A DNA stretch of 64,000 nucleotides, taken from contig NZ_SLXQ01000001.1 of assembly GCF_004340875.1 (NCBI RefSeq), positions 1,475,094-1,539,093 on the forward strand, in the 5' to 3' direction. The notes beneath the pieces are model-generated. The model was not told the DNA's origin and searched no databases. It was given only the letters and a program-made list of their open reading frames with translations. The stretch's first letter is position 1; each line of letters starts with the position of its first letter. Both the position numbers and the translations under genes were made by a program. Shown here one piece after another: positions 50,965 through 59,240 of this stretch. Origin of the DNA: Tamaricihabitans halophyticus. GTDB lineage: Bacteria; Actinomycetota; Actinomycetes; Mycobacteriales; Pseudonocardiaceae.

Positions 50965-51591
50965 TCAGCCTGTCGCCGGTCCGCGCCGCGGGCTGGAGGT
51001 GGTCGAGGTCAGGGCTGGCCAGAGGGTGTCGAGGAGGCGTTCGGCCCAGCCGTCGTTGAAGTCGCCGTGGACGACGAAGCGGGCGACGGTTCCGCCCAGG
51101 AGAAGCTCGGCGACGGCCTCAACGTCGAGCCCCTTACGCAGCTCCCCATCTCGGATTGCCTGGCGGAGGCGTTCGCAGACCATCTCCCGGCGCGGACGGA
51201 CGTATTTGGCGCGGATGAGCTCGGCGCGGTCCGGGTCGTCATCGAGGACTACTCCGGCGATGACGCCGACGCCGAGACCTTCGTCGACGGTGCTGGCCAT
51301 GCCGTGCATGATCGCGATCAGGTCCTCGCGCAGGCTCGCGCCGGGGGTGAGCACCCGTCCGATCACCATGTCGTTCAAGGCGGCGCCCAGGAGCTCGTCG
51401 CGATCCTTGTGACGGCGGTAGATCGTGGTGCGGGCAACGCCGGAGCGGGCGGCGACGGACTCGATCGTGACCGCCGCGGCACCGTGCTCACGCAGGATCG
51501 CCAGGGCCGCGTCGTAGATCCGCCGGTCCACGGCGACACCACGGCGCTGCCGACCGTCCTGTGAGGACTGAGCCTCCTCCACAGACACCAC
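50965..51591 (-). CDS. TetR family regulator
   Basis: 208 residues from GTG 51591 (or the next GTG, 51588). The helix-turn-helix is VDRRIYDAALAILREHGAAAVTIESVAARSGVARTTIYRRHKDRDELLGAALNDMV. It is divergent from the ferritin-like pair, with four TGTAGCG half-sites in between, and upstream of an MFS gene on the same strand. It may control both the exporter and the ferritin-like genes. Confidence 0.88.
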   Translation of the reverse strand: MVSVEEAQSSQDGRQRRGVAVDRRIYDAALAILREHGAAAVTIESVAARSGVARTTIYRRHKDRDELLGAALNDMVIGRVLTPGASLREDLIAIMHGMASTVDEGLGVGVIAGVVLDDDPDRAELIRAKYVRPRREMVCERLRQAIRDGELRKGLDVEAVAELLLGGTVARFVVHGDFNDGWAERLLDTLWPALTSTTSSPRRGPATG

Positions 51592-51634
51592 CTTCCTCTC
51601 GGTCCTCGCACTCCGCTGGTAAGGAAACAGTGAG

Positions 51635-51709
51635 TGTAGCGTTCATCTCCCCCAACAGTGAACGTTCCGCTACATTAGGTGTAGCGCTAACGAGACGCGC
51701 CCTGTAGCG
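51635..51709. promoter_or_regulatory. Four TGTAGCG half-sites in the divergent promoter region
   Basis: TGTAGCG at 51635-51641, inverted CGCTACA (51668-51674) and TGTAGCG (51680-51686) forming a 7-5-7 palindrome, and TGTAGCG at 51703-51709, close to the start at 51718. Binding sites for the divergent TetR protein are likely. Confidence 0.7.
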
Positions 51710-51717
51710 TTAGCATC

Positions 51718-52512
51718 ATGGCCTTCGACATCGACCACTTCACCCAGACCTCCGAGCGTGTCGGGTGGGAGGATCTCGACCTCGATGTCTTCCGTGACGA
51801 TCCCTTGCCGCCCGCGACTCTGCGGACGCTGCGGTACATGGCGGACGTGGAGTACCACACGGTCTGCTATCTGCGGGACATGCTCGTCACGCCCTCGCAC
51901 GCCGAGGGGGACGTGACGGCCTTCATGACCTTCTGGAACCGCGAGGAGTTCTGGCACGGCGAGGCCCTTTCCGAGGTGCTGCGCCGTCACGAGATCAGCC
52001 TCGACTTCGATCAGCTCAAGGCCAAGCGGCTCAAGCTGGGCTGGAAGGACCGCCTGGCGCCGATCAAACAATCGGTGGCGGCGAACCTGGCCGGCACGGA
52101 CTTCATCGCGGTGCACATGGCCTGGGGCGCGGCCAACGAGTGGTCGGCCGGGACCGCCTACCGGCGCCTGGCCGTCCTGGAGGACCACCCGGTGCTGGCC
52201 ACGCTGCTGCATCGCATCGCCAAGCAGGAGTCCCGCCATGTGGCCTTCTATGCCACCCAGGCCCGCACCCGGCTCGAGGACCATCCACGAGCACAGAGAC
52301 TCACCCGCTTGGCCCTGCGGCGCTTCTGGGGACCGGTCGGCACCGGCGTCATGCCCGAGTCCGAGGTCACCCACGTCATGACCCACCTCTTCTCCGGCCC
52401 CGCCGGGCGCGTCCAGGCCGCCCATATCGACGCCAACATCGCCCGGCTGCCCGGCATGGAGGGTCTGCGGATCGTCCAGGACGCCCTCGACCGGCGCGGG
52501 GTGCCCACATGA
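51718..52512 (+). CDS. Ferritin-like di-iron protein (acyl-ACP desaturase-like), complete ligand set
   Basis: 264 residues, all helical, in the soluble di-iron superfamily that includes acyl-ACP desaturases. A plausible full ligand set can be placed: Glu45 (VEYHT), Glu77 and His80 (EEFWH), Glu141 (ANEWSAG), Glu171 and His174 (QESRH). The pattern suggests an oxidase or oxygenase using a Fe-O-Fe centre and an electron donor not encoded here. Its stop overlaps the next gene (ATGA). The divergent TetR operon provides likely regulation. Substrate unknown. Confidence 0.8.
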   Translation: MAFDIDHFTQTSERVGWEDLDLDVFRDDPLPPATLRTLRYMADVEYHTVCYLRDMLVTPSHAEGDVTAFMTFWNREEFWHGEALSEVLRRHEISLDFDQLKAKRLKLGWKDRLAPIKQSVAANLAGTDFIAVHMAWGAANEWSAGTAYRRLAVLEDHPVLATLLHRIAKQESRHVAFYATQARTRLEDHPRAQRLTRLALRRFWGPVGTGVMPESEVTHVMTHLFSGPAGRVQAAHIDANIARLPGMEGLRIVQDALDRRGVPT

Positions 52513-53375
52513 ACGAGGCGGCCGCAGTGCGAGAAGCGCCGGTGAGCGAGAGCGCGGCTCCGGCCCAGACAGCCGCGCCGGGCATTGGTGCGCAGGCGGA
52601 CCGGCGGGCCGCGGCGGCCTTCGCCCGCCCCGGCCTGCCCGAGATCGACCAGAGCGCCGAGTTCGACGTCCGCGCCTATGCCCAGACCGCAGAAGGCCTA
52701 CGCCCAGAGCAGGCCGATCTCGCCGCCTTCACCGAGGAGCCGCTGACCAGGCCGGGGCTCGACGCCGTCGCCATGCTGGCCGGCCTCTGCGCCGGGTGCG
52801 TCGCCCAGCTGCGCGAGGTCCTGGTCACCCCCAGCCACCGCGAGACACGCGTCACCGCCTTCTTGACCACCCGCGCCTACGAACTGCACTGGAGCAGGCA
52901 GACACTCCGCGCCATCCTCGCCGCCTCCGGCGCCGCGGCGCCGTCACACTCGGCCGGGCGCCGCGAGCTCGCCCCCTGGCGGCCAGCCCGCCGCGCGCTG
53001 ACCTCCAACCTCCTGGGCCACGACCACGTCGCCCTGACCATGACCACCGGGCTGCTGGAGACCCTGCTGACCGACCTTCTCCACACCCGCCTGCCCGACC
53101 TCGACCCCCGCCTCGCCCCCATCGCCCTACGACTCCACCACATGGCCGAGACCCACGCGGCCTTCTACGAGGAACAGGCCCACCTCCGCCTCGCCCGCTC
53201 CCGCCGCGCACGCCTGATCACCCGAGCCGGGCTACGGCGCTGGCGCTGGCCCGGCGACCAGATACGGCCCCGGCTGCCCCTTCGCGCCTTCGGCACCAGT
53301 GCCGATCTGGTGAAGCTCCACGCACGCCTCGCCTCTCTGCCCGGATTAACCCGGCATCATCTCGTGACGGCATGA
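52509..53375 (+). CDS. Degenerate ferritin-like paralogue of the upstream di-iron protein
   Basis: 288 residues. The helical core aligns with the upstream protein from LREVLVTPSH (offset 49), so it is a paralogue. At the ligand positions Glu45 becomes Cys94, Glu77 becomes Leu126, His80 becomes Ser129 and Glu171 becomes Ala213; only the last His (216) is kept. It also has a Gly/Ala/Pro-rich N-terminal extension of ~50 residues. It is probably a non-metal scaffold partner in a heterodimer, translated with its paralogue. The 3' end overlaps the converging membrane gene. Confidence 0.7.
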   Translation: MNEAAAVREAPVSESAAPAQTAAPGIGAQADRRAAAAFARPGLPEIDQSAEFDVRAYAQTAEGLRPEQADLAAFTEEPLTRPGLDAVAMLAGLCAGCVAQLREVLVTPSHRETRVTAFLTTRAYELHWSRQTLRAILAASGAAAPSHSAGRRELAPWRPARRALTSNLLGHDHVALTMTTGLLETLLTDLLHTRLPDLDPRLAPIALRLHHMAETHAAFYEEQAHLRLARSRRARLITRAGLRRWRWPGDQIRPRLPLRAFGTSADLVKLHARLASLPGLTRHHLVTA

Positions 53376-53839
53376 CCGCTGCGAGCCTTCGGGGATGCGT
53401 CGGCCTTCCTGCTCAGATGCCATTGCGTGAGACCTGCGGCGGCATCGAGGACCGCGGTGCCAGCGACCACGACGCGTCCTACCGCGCCACGCTGACGGGG
53501 CAGCGCCCAAAGCCAGACGCCGACCCAGCCCGCATTGAGCACGGCGGCGAACCGGAGGGTCCGCCGCGGCGCGACGATGGCGCCGGTGAGGAACGCTCCA
53601 CCGGTGACCAGCAATGACGCGCGGACGACGCCTTGCGTCTTCAGCGTGGGATCGAGAAGCCGGTACACAGCCGGCATCGAGACCAGGACAGACGCGGCAA
53701 CGCACCCGACCCCGTCGACGACAAGCACCGTCCACGCGCCTCTCGGACCGCCATTGACAAGCCGATGCGCCTCCGCGGGGGCACGGCGGACCTTGGCGTG
53801 GTCGCTCCTCGAGCGATCCGGTGCCGGAACGATCCTCAT
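53357..53839 (-). CDS. Small membrane protein, hypothetical
   Basis: 160 residues with about four hydrophobic helices (from AWTVLVVDGVGCVAASVLVSMPAVY onward) after a basic N-terminus of ~35 residues. The family is not recognised. It lies between the converging ferritin-like pair and the MFS gene and overlaps the former by 19 bases. It may be a DUF4267-like or accessory membrane protein, but no motif settles this. Confidence 0.55.
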   Translation of the reverse strand: MRIVPAPDRSRSDHAKVRRAPAEAHRLVNGGPRGAWTVLVVDGVGCVAASVLVSMPAVYRLLDPTLKTQGVVRASLLVTGGAFLTGAIVAPRRTLRFAAVLNAGWVGVWLWALPRQRGAVGRVVVAGTAVLDAAAGLTQWHLSRKADASPKARSGHAVTR

Positions 53840-53862
53840 GCGCAGTCCTCAGAAACGAGACT

Positions 53863-55086
53863 TCACGCGGCGGCAGGACCGCCCAGGGAGAGGCCGCCGC
53901 GTGCGGAAAGCCACCACAGCGCGACGGCGAGCAGGCCGAGCACGGCGCTGAAGGCGAACGGGGCATGCAGTCCTTGCCAGGAGGCGACCGCTCCGCCGCA
54001 CAGGGCTCCGAGCGCGCCGGCGCCGAGGACGATGGTGCGCCAGGCGGCGGTGACGCGTCCGAGCAGCCCGGCCGGGGTCAGTCGCTGCCGTACCGAGACG
54101 GCGGCGACGTTGAGCACCCCGAAGCCGGCGCTGGTGGCCACGACGACGACCACAGCGGCGGCCACGGTCGGGGCGAGGAGCAGCAGGGCGGGCGTCACCG
54201 CGGTGACCGCCATGCTGCCCAGCAGCACACCCCGGTGACGGCGGGCGGCGATCAATCGCTCAGCCATAAGCGCGCCGAGAAGCCCGCCGGCGGCCCCGAC
54301 GGCGAGGTAGGCACCGAAGCCGAGCGGCCCGGCATAGAGATGGTCCTGGACGTAGAGCACGAAGATCGCGAACCAGGCGGCATCGGCCAGCGCCACCAGG
54401 GCGGCGGCGACGATGAGCCCGCGCAGCACGCGGTGCCGCGCTACCCATCCCAGACCGGCACGCAACCCCTGACGCACCGGGGCCTCCCCGGACTCGCCGG
54501 GGCGGATGTCGATCAGCGACGCCGGCAGGCTCAGCACCAGCAGCACCGCGACGGCCAAGGAGGCGCTGTTGGCCGCGAAGGGCAGCGCGGCCCCGGCAGC
54601 GAACAGCGCCGAGCCGACCAGCGGTCCGACGAACTCGTTGCCCACCACCTCACCGGAGACCATCCGGCCGTTGGCCCGCTCCAGCAGCCGCTGCGGGACC
54701 AGGCGCGGCACGACGACCTGCGCGGTGGTGTCCCGAACTGTCTCAGCGACGCCGAGCGCGAAGGCCACCGCCGCGGTCAACGCGATCGTCGAACTGTCCG
54801 TCACCAGGGCGATGACGAGGGCGGCCAGCACCGCCACCCGCGCCGTGTCCGCACCCAGGAGCAGATACCGCGCGCTGCGGCGATCGGCCAGCGAGCCGGC
54901 CAGGAGCCCGGTGAGCAGCCAAGGCAGCGCCGCCGCGGCACCGACCAGCGCGACCAGCGCCGGGTCATTGGTCAGCGAGGCAGCCAGCAGCGGGAAAGCA
55001 GCCACCCGGATCCCATCACCGAGGTTGGCCAGCACGCACGCACCCCAGAACCGCCAGAACGGCACCCCCAATCGCTCGTGAACCAT
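53863..55086 (-). CDS. MFS efflux transporter of the epimerase/monooxygenase operon
   Basis: 407 residues from ATG 55086 (a GTG at 55089 is the alternative; the junction reads GTGATG). DHA3-type exporter pattern: VPFWRFWGACVLANLGDGIRVAAFPLLAASLTNDPALVALVGAAAALPWLLTGLLAGSLADR. It overlaps the stop of the upstream monooxygenase-GNAT gene, so it is the last of four tightly coupled genes. Probably exports the compound that the enzymes modify, or its product. Confidence 0.85.
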   Translation of the reverse strand: MVHERLGVPFWRFWGACVLANLGDGIRVAAFPLLAASLTNDPALVALVGAAAALPWLLTGLLAGSLADRRSARYLLLGADTARVAVLAALVIALVTDSSTIALTAAVAFALGVAETVRDTTAQVVVPRLVPQRLLERANGRMVSGEVVGNEFVGPLVGSALFAAGAALPFAANSASLAVAVLLVLSLPASLIDIRPGESGEAPVRQGLRAGLGWVARHRVLRGLIVAAALVALADAAWFAIFVLYVQDHLYAGPLGFGAYLAVGAAGGLLGALMAERLIAARRHRGVLLGSMAVTAVTPALLLLAPTVAAAVVVVVATSAGFGVLNVAAVSVRQRLTPAGLLGRVTAAWRTIVLGAGALGALCGGAVASWQGLHAPFAFSAVLGLLAVALWWLSARGGLSLGGPAAA

Positions 55087-56798
55087 CACCCGCTCCCCTG
55101 CAAGGGGGTCTCTCCCCTGGATTGTTGAGCGAGCGAGAACTCCATGCGAGGCAGGACGCGACCGGGGATCGAACCGCTCGGGACCTGCCCGATCGTGCGC
55201 GCCCCATACCGCGCGTAGAACGGTTCGGCGTCGGGGTCGGCATCAAGGTAGAGCCGGGTCATGCCGCGGCCACTGGCGAGAGCCAGCGCGTGGAGGAGCA
55301 ACTCTCTCCCGATGCCACGGCCCATCCACGGCGGGTCGACGAAGAGCGCCGCGAGCTCACCCTCCGGGGCCGTCCCGGCGACCCGGCAGAAACCGGCGAC
55401 AACGCCGCCGGCGCGCGCGACGAACATCTCGCCACTACGGCAGTCCTGTGAGGTGTAGGTCAGCTCCGCTCGGCAGGCCTCGATGAAGGCCGCGTCATAG
55501 CCCCAGTGCGCTTTCGACCGCAGAGCCAGCGCGGAGATCGCCTCGGCCTCGTATGGCCGCGAAGCTTCGATATGCACGTCGGCGGGCATCACGACGTCGC
55601 CTCGCTGCCCGTGTCTGAGCGGAGTGTCCCCGCCTGTGGCGGTCCAGTCCATGACGGCGCGTGAGGCGCGGGTCATGGCGCTGGTCGGGGTCAGGCGCAG
55701 GGCTCTGTTGCGCAGACCCTGGCGCCAGCCGGGACCGAGGTGGGAACCGATGCGGGCCATGGTCCTGGCGCCGCGTTCGAGCTGGCGGCAGCGGGGGCGG
55801 CGGACGGCGTCGAAGCCGGCCAAGGCGGCCGAGAGGTCGACACCAACGGCGACGGGGGCGCCGATGAGAAGTCCGACGCACAGCCCGTCCTCTAAGGCGC
55901 TGGCCGCTCCCTGACCCATCGTGGGCAGGAAGCCGTGTGCGGCGTCGCCGATCATGATCACGCGTCCGCGGGCGTAGCGCGGCAGGCCACCGGGAAGGTG
56001 GTGCACGTCGTGACGCATCACCGCCTCTGGCGGGGTGCGGTCCAGGATACGGCGCACCGGACCGGTCCACTCGGCGAAGCGCCAACGCGCCCAGGCCAGC
56101 TCGTCCGTCAGCCTCATGCGCTCGGGCATGGCGACGTAGCCGTACCAGTAGGTCTCGGTCTGCGAGACCGGCATCGCGCCGAACTCCGCGTGCGGGCCCC
56201 AGTACTGGCGCAGGGTCTCCTCGCCGTCGCGGGGCAGGATCGCCCGCCAACTCGAGTATCCGCTGTACTGCGCGTCCCGCCCGGGAAAGAGCGCCGCCCG
56301 CAGAGCGCTTCGCATGCCGTCGGCACCGACCACGAGGTCGGCCTCGCGCCCGGCGATGAGCGCCGGCGCACCGGCCGCAGAGCCCGGGTCCAGCCCTGCG
56401 ACGGGCGTCCCCGTGACGATCTCGACGTCCAGGTCCTGGGCCTTCGCGTGCAGTGCTGTGTGAAGGCGACGCCGGTGCACCCCCAGGAGCGCGACGGACT
56501 CGCGGATCTCCGGGGTGTCCGGGACGGCGAGGATGCGCCGTCCGCGCAGGTCCCACGTCCCCTCAGCCCAGGTCGGGTACCCCAGCGCGGCGACGGCGTC
56601 GTCATCGAAAGCCAGCCCTCGGAAGGCGGCCACCGCGTTACGGGACATGGCGAAGCCCGCTCCGACCTCGCCGAGCTCCGCCGTCCGCTCCAGGACCGTG
56701 ACGGACCAGCCGGCGCGGGCCAGCGAGATGGCGGCCGCCAGCCCGGCGATCCCGGCACCGACCACGACCGCGGTACAGCGCGAGCCCGCTGCCCTCAT
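55086..56798 (-). CDS. FAD-dependent monooxygenase fused to a GNAT acetyltransferase
   Basis: 570 residues from ATG 56798. Residues 1-380 are a class A flavin monooxygenase: VVVGAGIAGLAAAISLARAGWSV near 10-33, DGMRSALRAALFPG near 150, and GDAAHGFLPTMGQGAASALEDG near 285. Residues from about 405 are a GNAT domain with PPWMGRGIGRELLLHAL as the acetyl-CoA loop. One polypeptide could oxidise and acetylate the same compound. The monooxygenase half is in the general group of TetX-like and aromatic-hydroxylase enzymes. Both ends are translationally coupled, to the epimerase (TGATG) and the MFS pump. Substrate unknown. Confidence 0.85.
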   Translation of the reverse strand: MRAAGSRCTAVVVGAGIAGLAAAISLARAGWSVTVLERTAELGEVGAGFAMSRNAVAAFRGLAFDDDAVAALGYPTWAEGTWDLRGRRILAVPDTPEIRESVALLGVHRRRLHTALHAKAQDLDVEIVTGTPVAGLDPGSAAGAPALIAGREADLVVGADGMRSALRAALFPGRDAQYSGYSSWRAILPRDGEETLRQYWGPHAEFGAMPVSQTETYWYGYVAMPERMRLTDELAWARWRFAEWTGPVRRILDRTPPEAVMRHDVHHLPGGLPRYARGRVIMIGDAAHGFLPTMGQGAASALEDGLCVGLLIGAPVAVGVDLSAALAGFDAVRRPRCRQLERGARTMARIGSHLGPGWRQGLRNRALRLTPTSAMTRASRAVMDWTATGGDTPLRHGQRGDVVMPADVHIEASRPYEAEAISALALRSKAHWGYDAAFIEACRAELTYTSQDCRSGEMFVARAGGVVAGFCRVAGTAPEGELAALFVDPPWMGRGIGRELLLHALALASGRGMTRLYLDADPDAEPFYARYGARTIGQVPSGSIPGRVLPRMEFSLAQQSRGETPLQGSG

Positions 56799-57811
56799 CA
56801 CCACAGCGCGTCTTCGGCGTCGTAATCGAACAGCGGGAATCCATAGCCCGCCAGGACAGGGAAGGCCTGCTCCCACCGGGACGGGTCGTGCCCAGCGAGC
56901 CAGTCACAGGACGCGGCGACCGCGCCCGCGTAGTCGGCGGCGGGACGGTACCCGAGCGACTGCGCCGCAGTGGTGTCGAGGATGAGGGGGTGGGGGACCG
57001 ACCAGGGAGTCAGGCCCACCACCCCGTGGTCGCCTTCGAGGGGGACGAGCTCGCCCTCCCATCCGAGGTAGTCGGCGATGATTTCGCCGATGTCCATGAC
57101 CGAGGGCGCGGTGGGGTCGGCGGCGTTGAGGATCGCCGGCGGGCGCTCGGCGTCGAGCACAGCCGCGGCCAGCGCCGCGAGGTTGACCGCCGCGCTGGGG
57201 TGGAACTGGCTCACCCCGCCGGCGGCCAACGGGATACGAACGCGTCCGTCGAGGATGCGCTTGACGAACCACCACTCGCGCGGATGCGTCGAATACGGGC
57301 CATGGATCGCCGCGGGCCGCAGGATCGTCAGCGGCCGCTCCACACGCTCTAACAGCCGGCGCTCCACGGAGACCTTCTTCGTCGAGTACGTCTGCGGACC
57401 GGGCTCGACGGTCGGCTGGTTCTCGGTGATCGGCACCGGAAAGTCGGGATAGCCAAGGGTCGGCCCCTCGTCCAACGACCGCCCCTCCTCGTCCCGGTAG
57501 ACGCTCGCGGTCGAGATGACGACGAAGGCCCCGACGTCGCCCTGGACCTCCGCGAGCTGGTCCGCGTGCTTCTCCTCAAAGGCCACGACGTCGATCAGCG
57601 CATCGACCCCGCCACCCAGCGCCTTGACCAGTTCGCCCGGCTCCTCCCGGTCGATCCACACCGGCTCCACGCCCGAACCGACCAACTCCGCGACAGAGGA
57701 GCGGTGACCCCGACTGGCCACGCGCACCCGCCAACCATCCGCCAGCAACCGGGCAGCCACCGCCCGGCCGACCTGACCGGTCCCACCCAAGATCAGTGCC
57801 GTCCGCACCAT
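56798..57811 (-). CDS. NAD-dependent epimerase/dehydratase (extended SDR)
   Basis: 337 residues from ATG 57811 (GGAAGG seven bases upstream; GTG 57817 is in frame too close to it). The nucleotide motif is ALILGGTGQVGRAVAARLLADGWRVRVASRG, and the active-site Tyr-Lys is in TYSTKKVSVERRLLERVERPLTILRPAAIHGPY. It resembles nucleotide-sugar epimerases and dTDP-sugar or flavonoid-type reductases. It is coupled to the TetR gene before it and the fusion gene after it. Confidence 0.85.
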   Translation of the reverse strand: MVRTALILGGTGQVGRAVAARLLADGWRVRVASRGHRSSVAELVGSGVEPVWIDREEPGELVKALGGGVDALIDVVAFEEKHADQLAEVQGDVGAFVVISTASVYRDEEGRSLDEGPTLGYPDFPVPITENQPTVEPGPQTYSTKKVSVERRLLERVERPLTILRPAAIHGPYSTHPREWWFVKRILDGRVRIPLAAGGVSQFHPSAAVNLAALAAAVLDAERPPAILNAADPTAPSVMDIGEIIADYLGWEGELVPLEGDHGVVGLTPWSVPHPLILDTTAAQSLGYRPAADYAGAVAASCDWLAGHDPSRWEQAFPVLAGYGFPLFDYDAEDALW

Positions 57812-57813
57812 GA

Positions 57814-58368
57814 TCACGCCTTCCCGTCGGCATCGACGCGCATGATGCGCAGCAGAGCCTCGACCATGGTGGCCTGGTTCGGCAGCGATCCTGGTCCGAC
57901 GGTCACAGCCCGCAACGCCAGGCCGTCGACAGTGGAGAGCAGGATCTCGACCTGCGCGGGATCACCGCCCACGGCCGCGACGCGCTCAGCGATCTCATCG
58001 GTCACCCCACGGTTATCGGCCGCGATCGCCTCCGGTGACTCCAGGTGCAGGTAGAGGCGGGCACGCACCGTCTCCATCTCCGACGCGCCTGTCCCGGCTT
58101 GGATGAGCCCCACCAGCGAGGTCGCCAGCTCCCGGGCCGTCTTGGGCTCCTGCTCGGGCAGAAGCCGCGCCCAACGCTCGCGCTCGACCTGACGCATGCG
58201 CTCGACGATCCCCTCGAGCAACTCGCTCCGGCGCCCGAAGAGGTTCGCAGCACTGCCCTCGGGCAGCCCAGCCTCCCGATCGGTGGCCCGATGAGTCAGC
58301 CCCCGCGGCCCCTCCCGGCCCAGGACCGCGATGGCCGCGTCGAGGACCGCCCGGCGGCGTGCACTCAC
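57814..58368 (-). CDS. TetR family regulator of the four-gene operon
   Basis: 184 residues. The helix-turn-helix is near the N-terminus (RRRAVLDAAIAVLGREGPRGLTHRATDREAGLPEGSAANLFGRRSELLEGIVERM). First gene of the operon TetR-epimerase-monooxygenase/GNAT-MFS. Copy 3 of the shared island motif lies 49-65 bases upstream of its ATG, beside a TAGTAAT box, so it is the best candidate to bind the motif and repress itself. Confidence 0.87.
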   Translation of the reverse strand: MSARRRAVLDAAIAVLGREGPRGLTHRATDREAGLPEGSAANLFGRRSELLEGIVERMRQVERERWARLLPEQEPKTARELATSLVGLIQAGTGASEMETVRARLYLHLESPEAIAADNRGVTDEIAERVAAVGGDPAQVEILLSTVDGLALRAVTVGPGSLPNQATMVEALLRIMRVDADGKA

Positions 58369-58416
58369 AGCACTCGCTCCGCACTAGGGACATGCATGAT
58401 CATCACCGAGCCAGAT

Positions 58417-58436
58417 TACTACATCTGTTGTCTCTG
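58417..58436. promoter_or_regulatory. Shared island operator-like motif, copy 3
   Basis: TACTACATCTGTTGTCT is identical to 45841-45857, followed by CTG. It overlaps a TAGTAA -10-like box of the leftward TetR gene. Confidence 0.65.
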
Positions 58437-58581
58437 GCTCATCCAACTCGACGGCCCGGCAGAGCTTTCCGTCGAGCCGAGGAGGCGGCTCGCCACGAGC
58501 GCCACCTGAGCCCGCGCCCCGGCAGCCGACAACGCCCGCACGCGCCCTCAGCCGGCCATCACGGCCTGCGACATCGCCGAC

Positions 58582-58608
58582 CGATCCGCAGCCTTCGCCT
58601 GCGGATCG
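58582..58608. terminator. Stem-loop, possible terminator
   Basis: CGATCCGCAG (58582-58591) and CTGCGGATCG (58599-58608) around CCTTCGC, between two leftward genes. AAAA follows on the + strand; there is no T-run, so a rho-independent role is unproven. Confidence 0.4.
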
Positions 58609-58651
58609 AAAAGTGCCCGACCGGAAGATCAGGAGAGTTCTTGCTACATGC

Positions 58652-59131
58652 TCACCTGGTGGACGGTGCGGGATCAGGAAGGACCTCGGCCGACCTGAGA
58701 TGCTCGTAGACGATCGACGTGCGCACGTCGGCGATCTCAGATTTCGCAGTCAGTCGGTCGATGACGAAGGCGTACAAATGGTCGTTGTCGGGGACTGCGA
58801 CGTGCAGCAGGAAGTCCTCCGCCCCAGTGGTCACGAAGACTCCAAGCACCTCCGGAAGGTCTGCTGCCCACTCCCGGAATCCCTCGATGTTCGCGCGGGT
58901 GGGGGGACGGACACGGATCGCCACCAGCGCCTGGACGGGCCTGCCGACCTTGGCGAGGTCGACCTCCAGCCTGGCTCCGGTGATCACGCCACGCTCGCGG
59001 AGCGAGCGGGTGCGGTCCAGTGCCGTCGTCGGCGCGACGCCGACAGCAGCGGCCACATCTCGGTTGGTGCGCCGTGCATCGCGCTGCAATTCCCGCAGGA
59101 TCGCCGTATCAAGTTCGTCCAGCACAACCAT
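58652..59131 (-). CDS. Lrp/AsnC family regulator
   Basis: 159 residues. An N-terminal helix-turn-helix (LDELDTAILRELQRDARRTNRDVAAAVGVAPTTALDRTRSLRERGVITGARLEVDLAKVG) and a C-terminal ligand-binding (RAM) domain (VQALVAIRVRPPTRANIEGFREWAADLPEVLGVFVTTGAEDFLLHVAVPD). It is divergent from a DUF2000-EamA operon and is its likely regulator, with CGTATT/AATACG sites in the gap. The effector is probably an amino acid. Confidence 0.9.
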   Translation of the reverse strand: MVVLDELDTAILRELQRDARRTNRDVAAAVGVAPTTALDRTRSLRERGVITGARLEVDLAKVGRPVQALVAIRVRPPTRANIEGFREWAADLPEVLGVFVTTGAEDFLLHVAVPDNDHLYAFVIDRLTAKSEIADVRTSIVYEHLRSAEVLPDPAPSTR

Positions 59132-59145
59132 ACCTAGAGCGTAGT

Positions 59146-59224
59146 CGTATTAAATACGGGCCTCAACACAGATGCCGTATTGGCGGATACCCTTTCCGAT
59201 GAACGATGAACTAGATACGGCATA
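59146..59224. promoter_or_regulatory. Lrp-type sites in the divergent gap
   Basis: CGTATT-A-AATACG (59146-59158), then GATGCCGTAT (59171-59180) and ATACGGCAT (59215-59223) as an inverted pair. These share the ATACG half-site and could be bound by the Lrp protein. Confidence 0.55.
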
Positions 59225-59240
59225 GCGAGGTGCTGCAAGG

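Noticed and set aside
38709..58368. A large polyketide or NRPS biosynthetic cluster
   Set aside because: No polyketide synthase, NRPS, carrier protein or thioesterase is present; only tailoring-type and regulatory genes.
58582..58608. Stem-loop as a certain terminator
   Set aside because: No T-run on either side, so it is only reported as possible.
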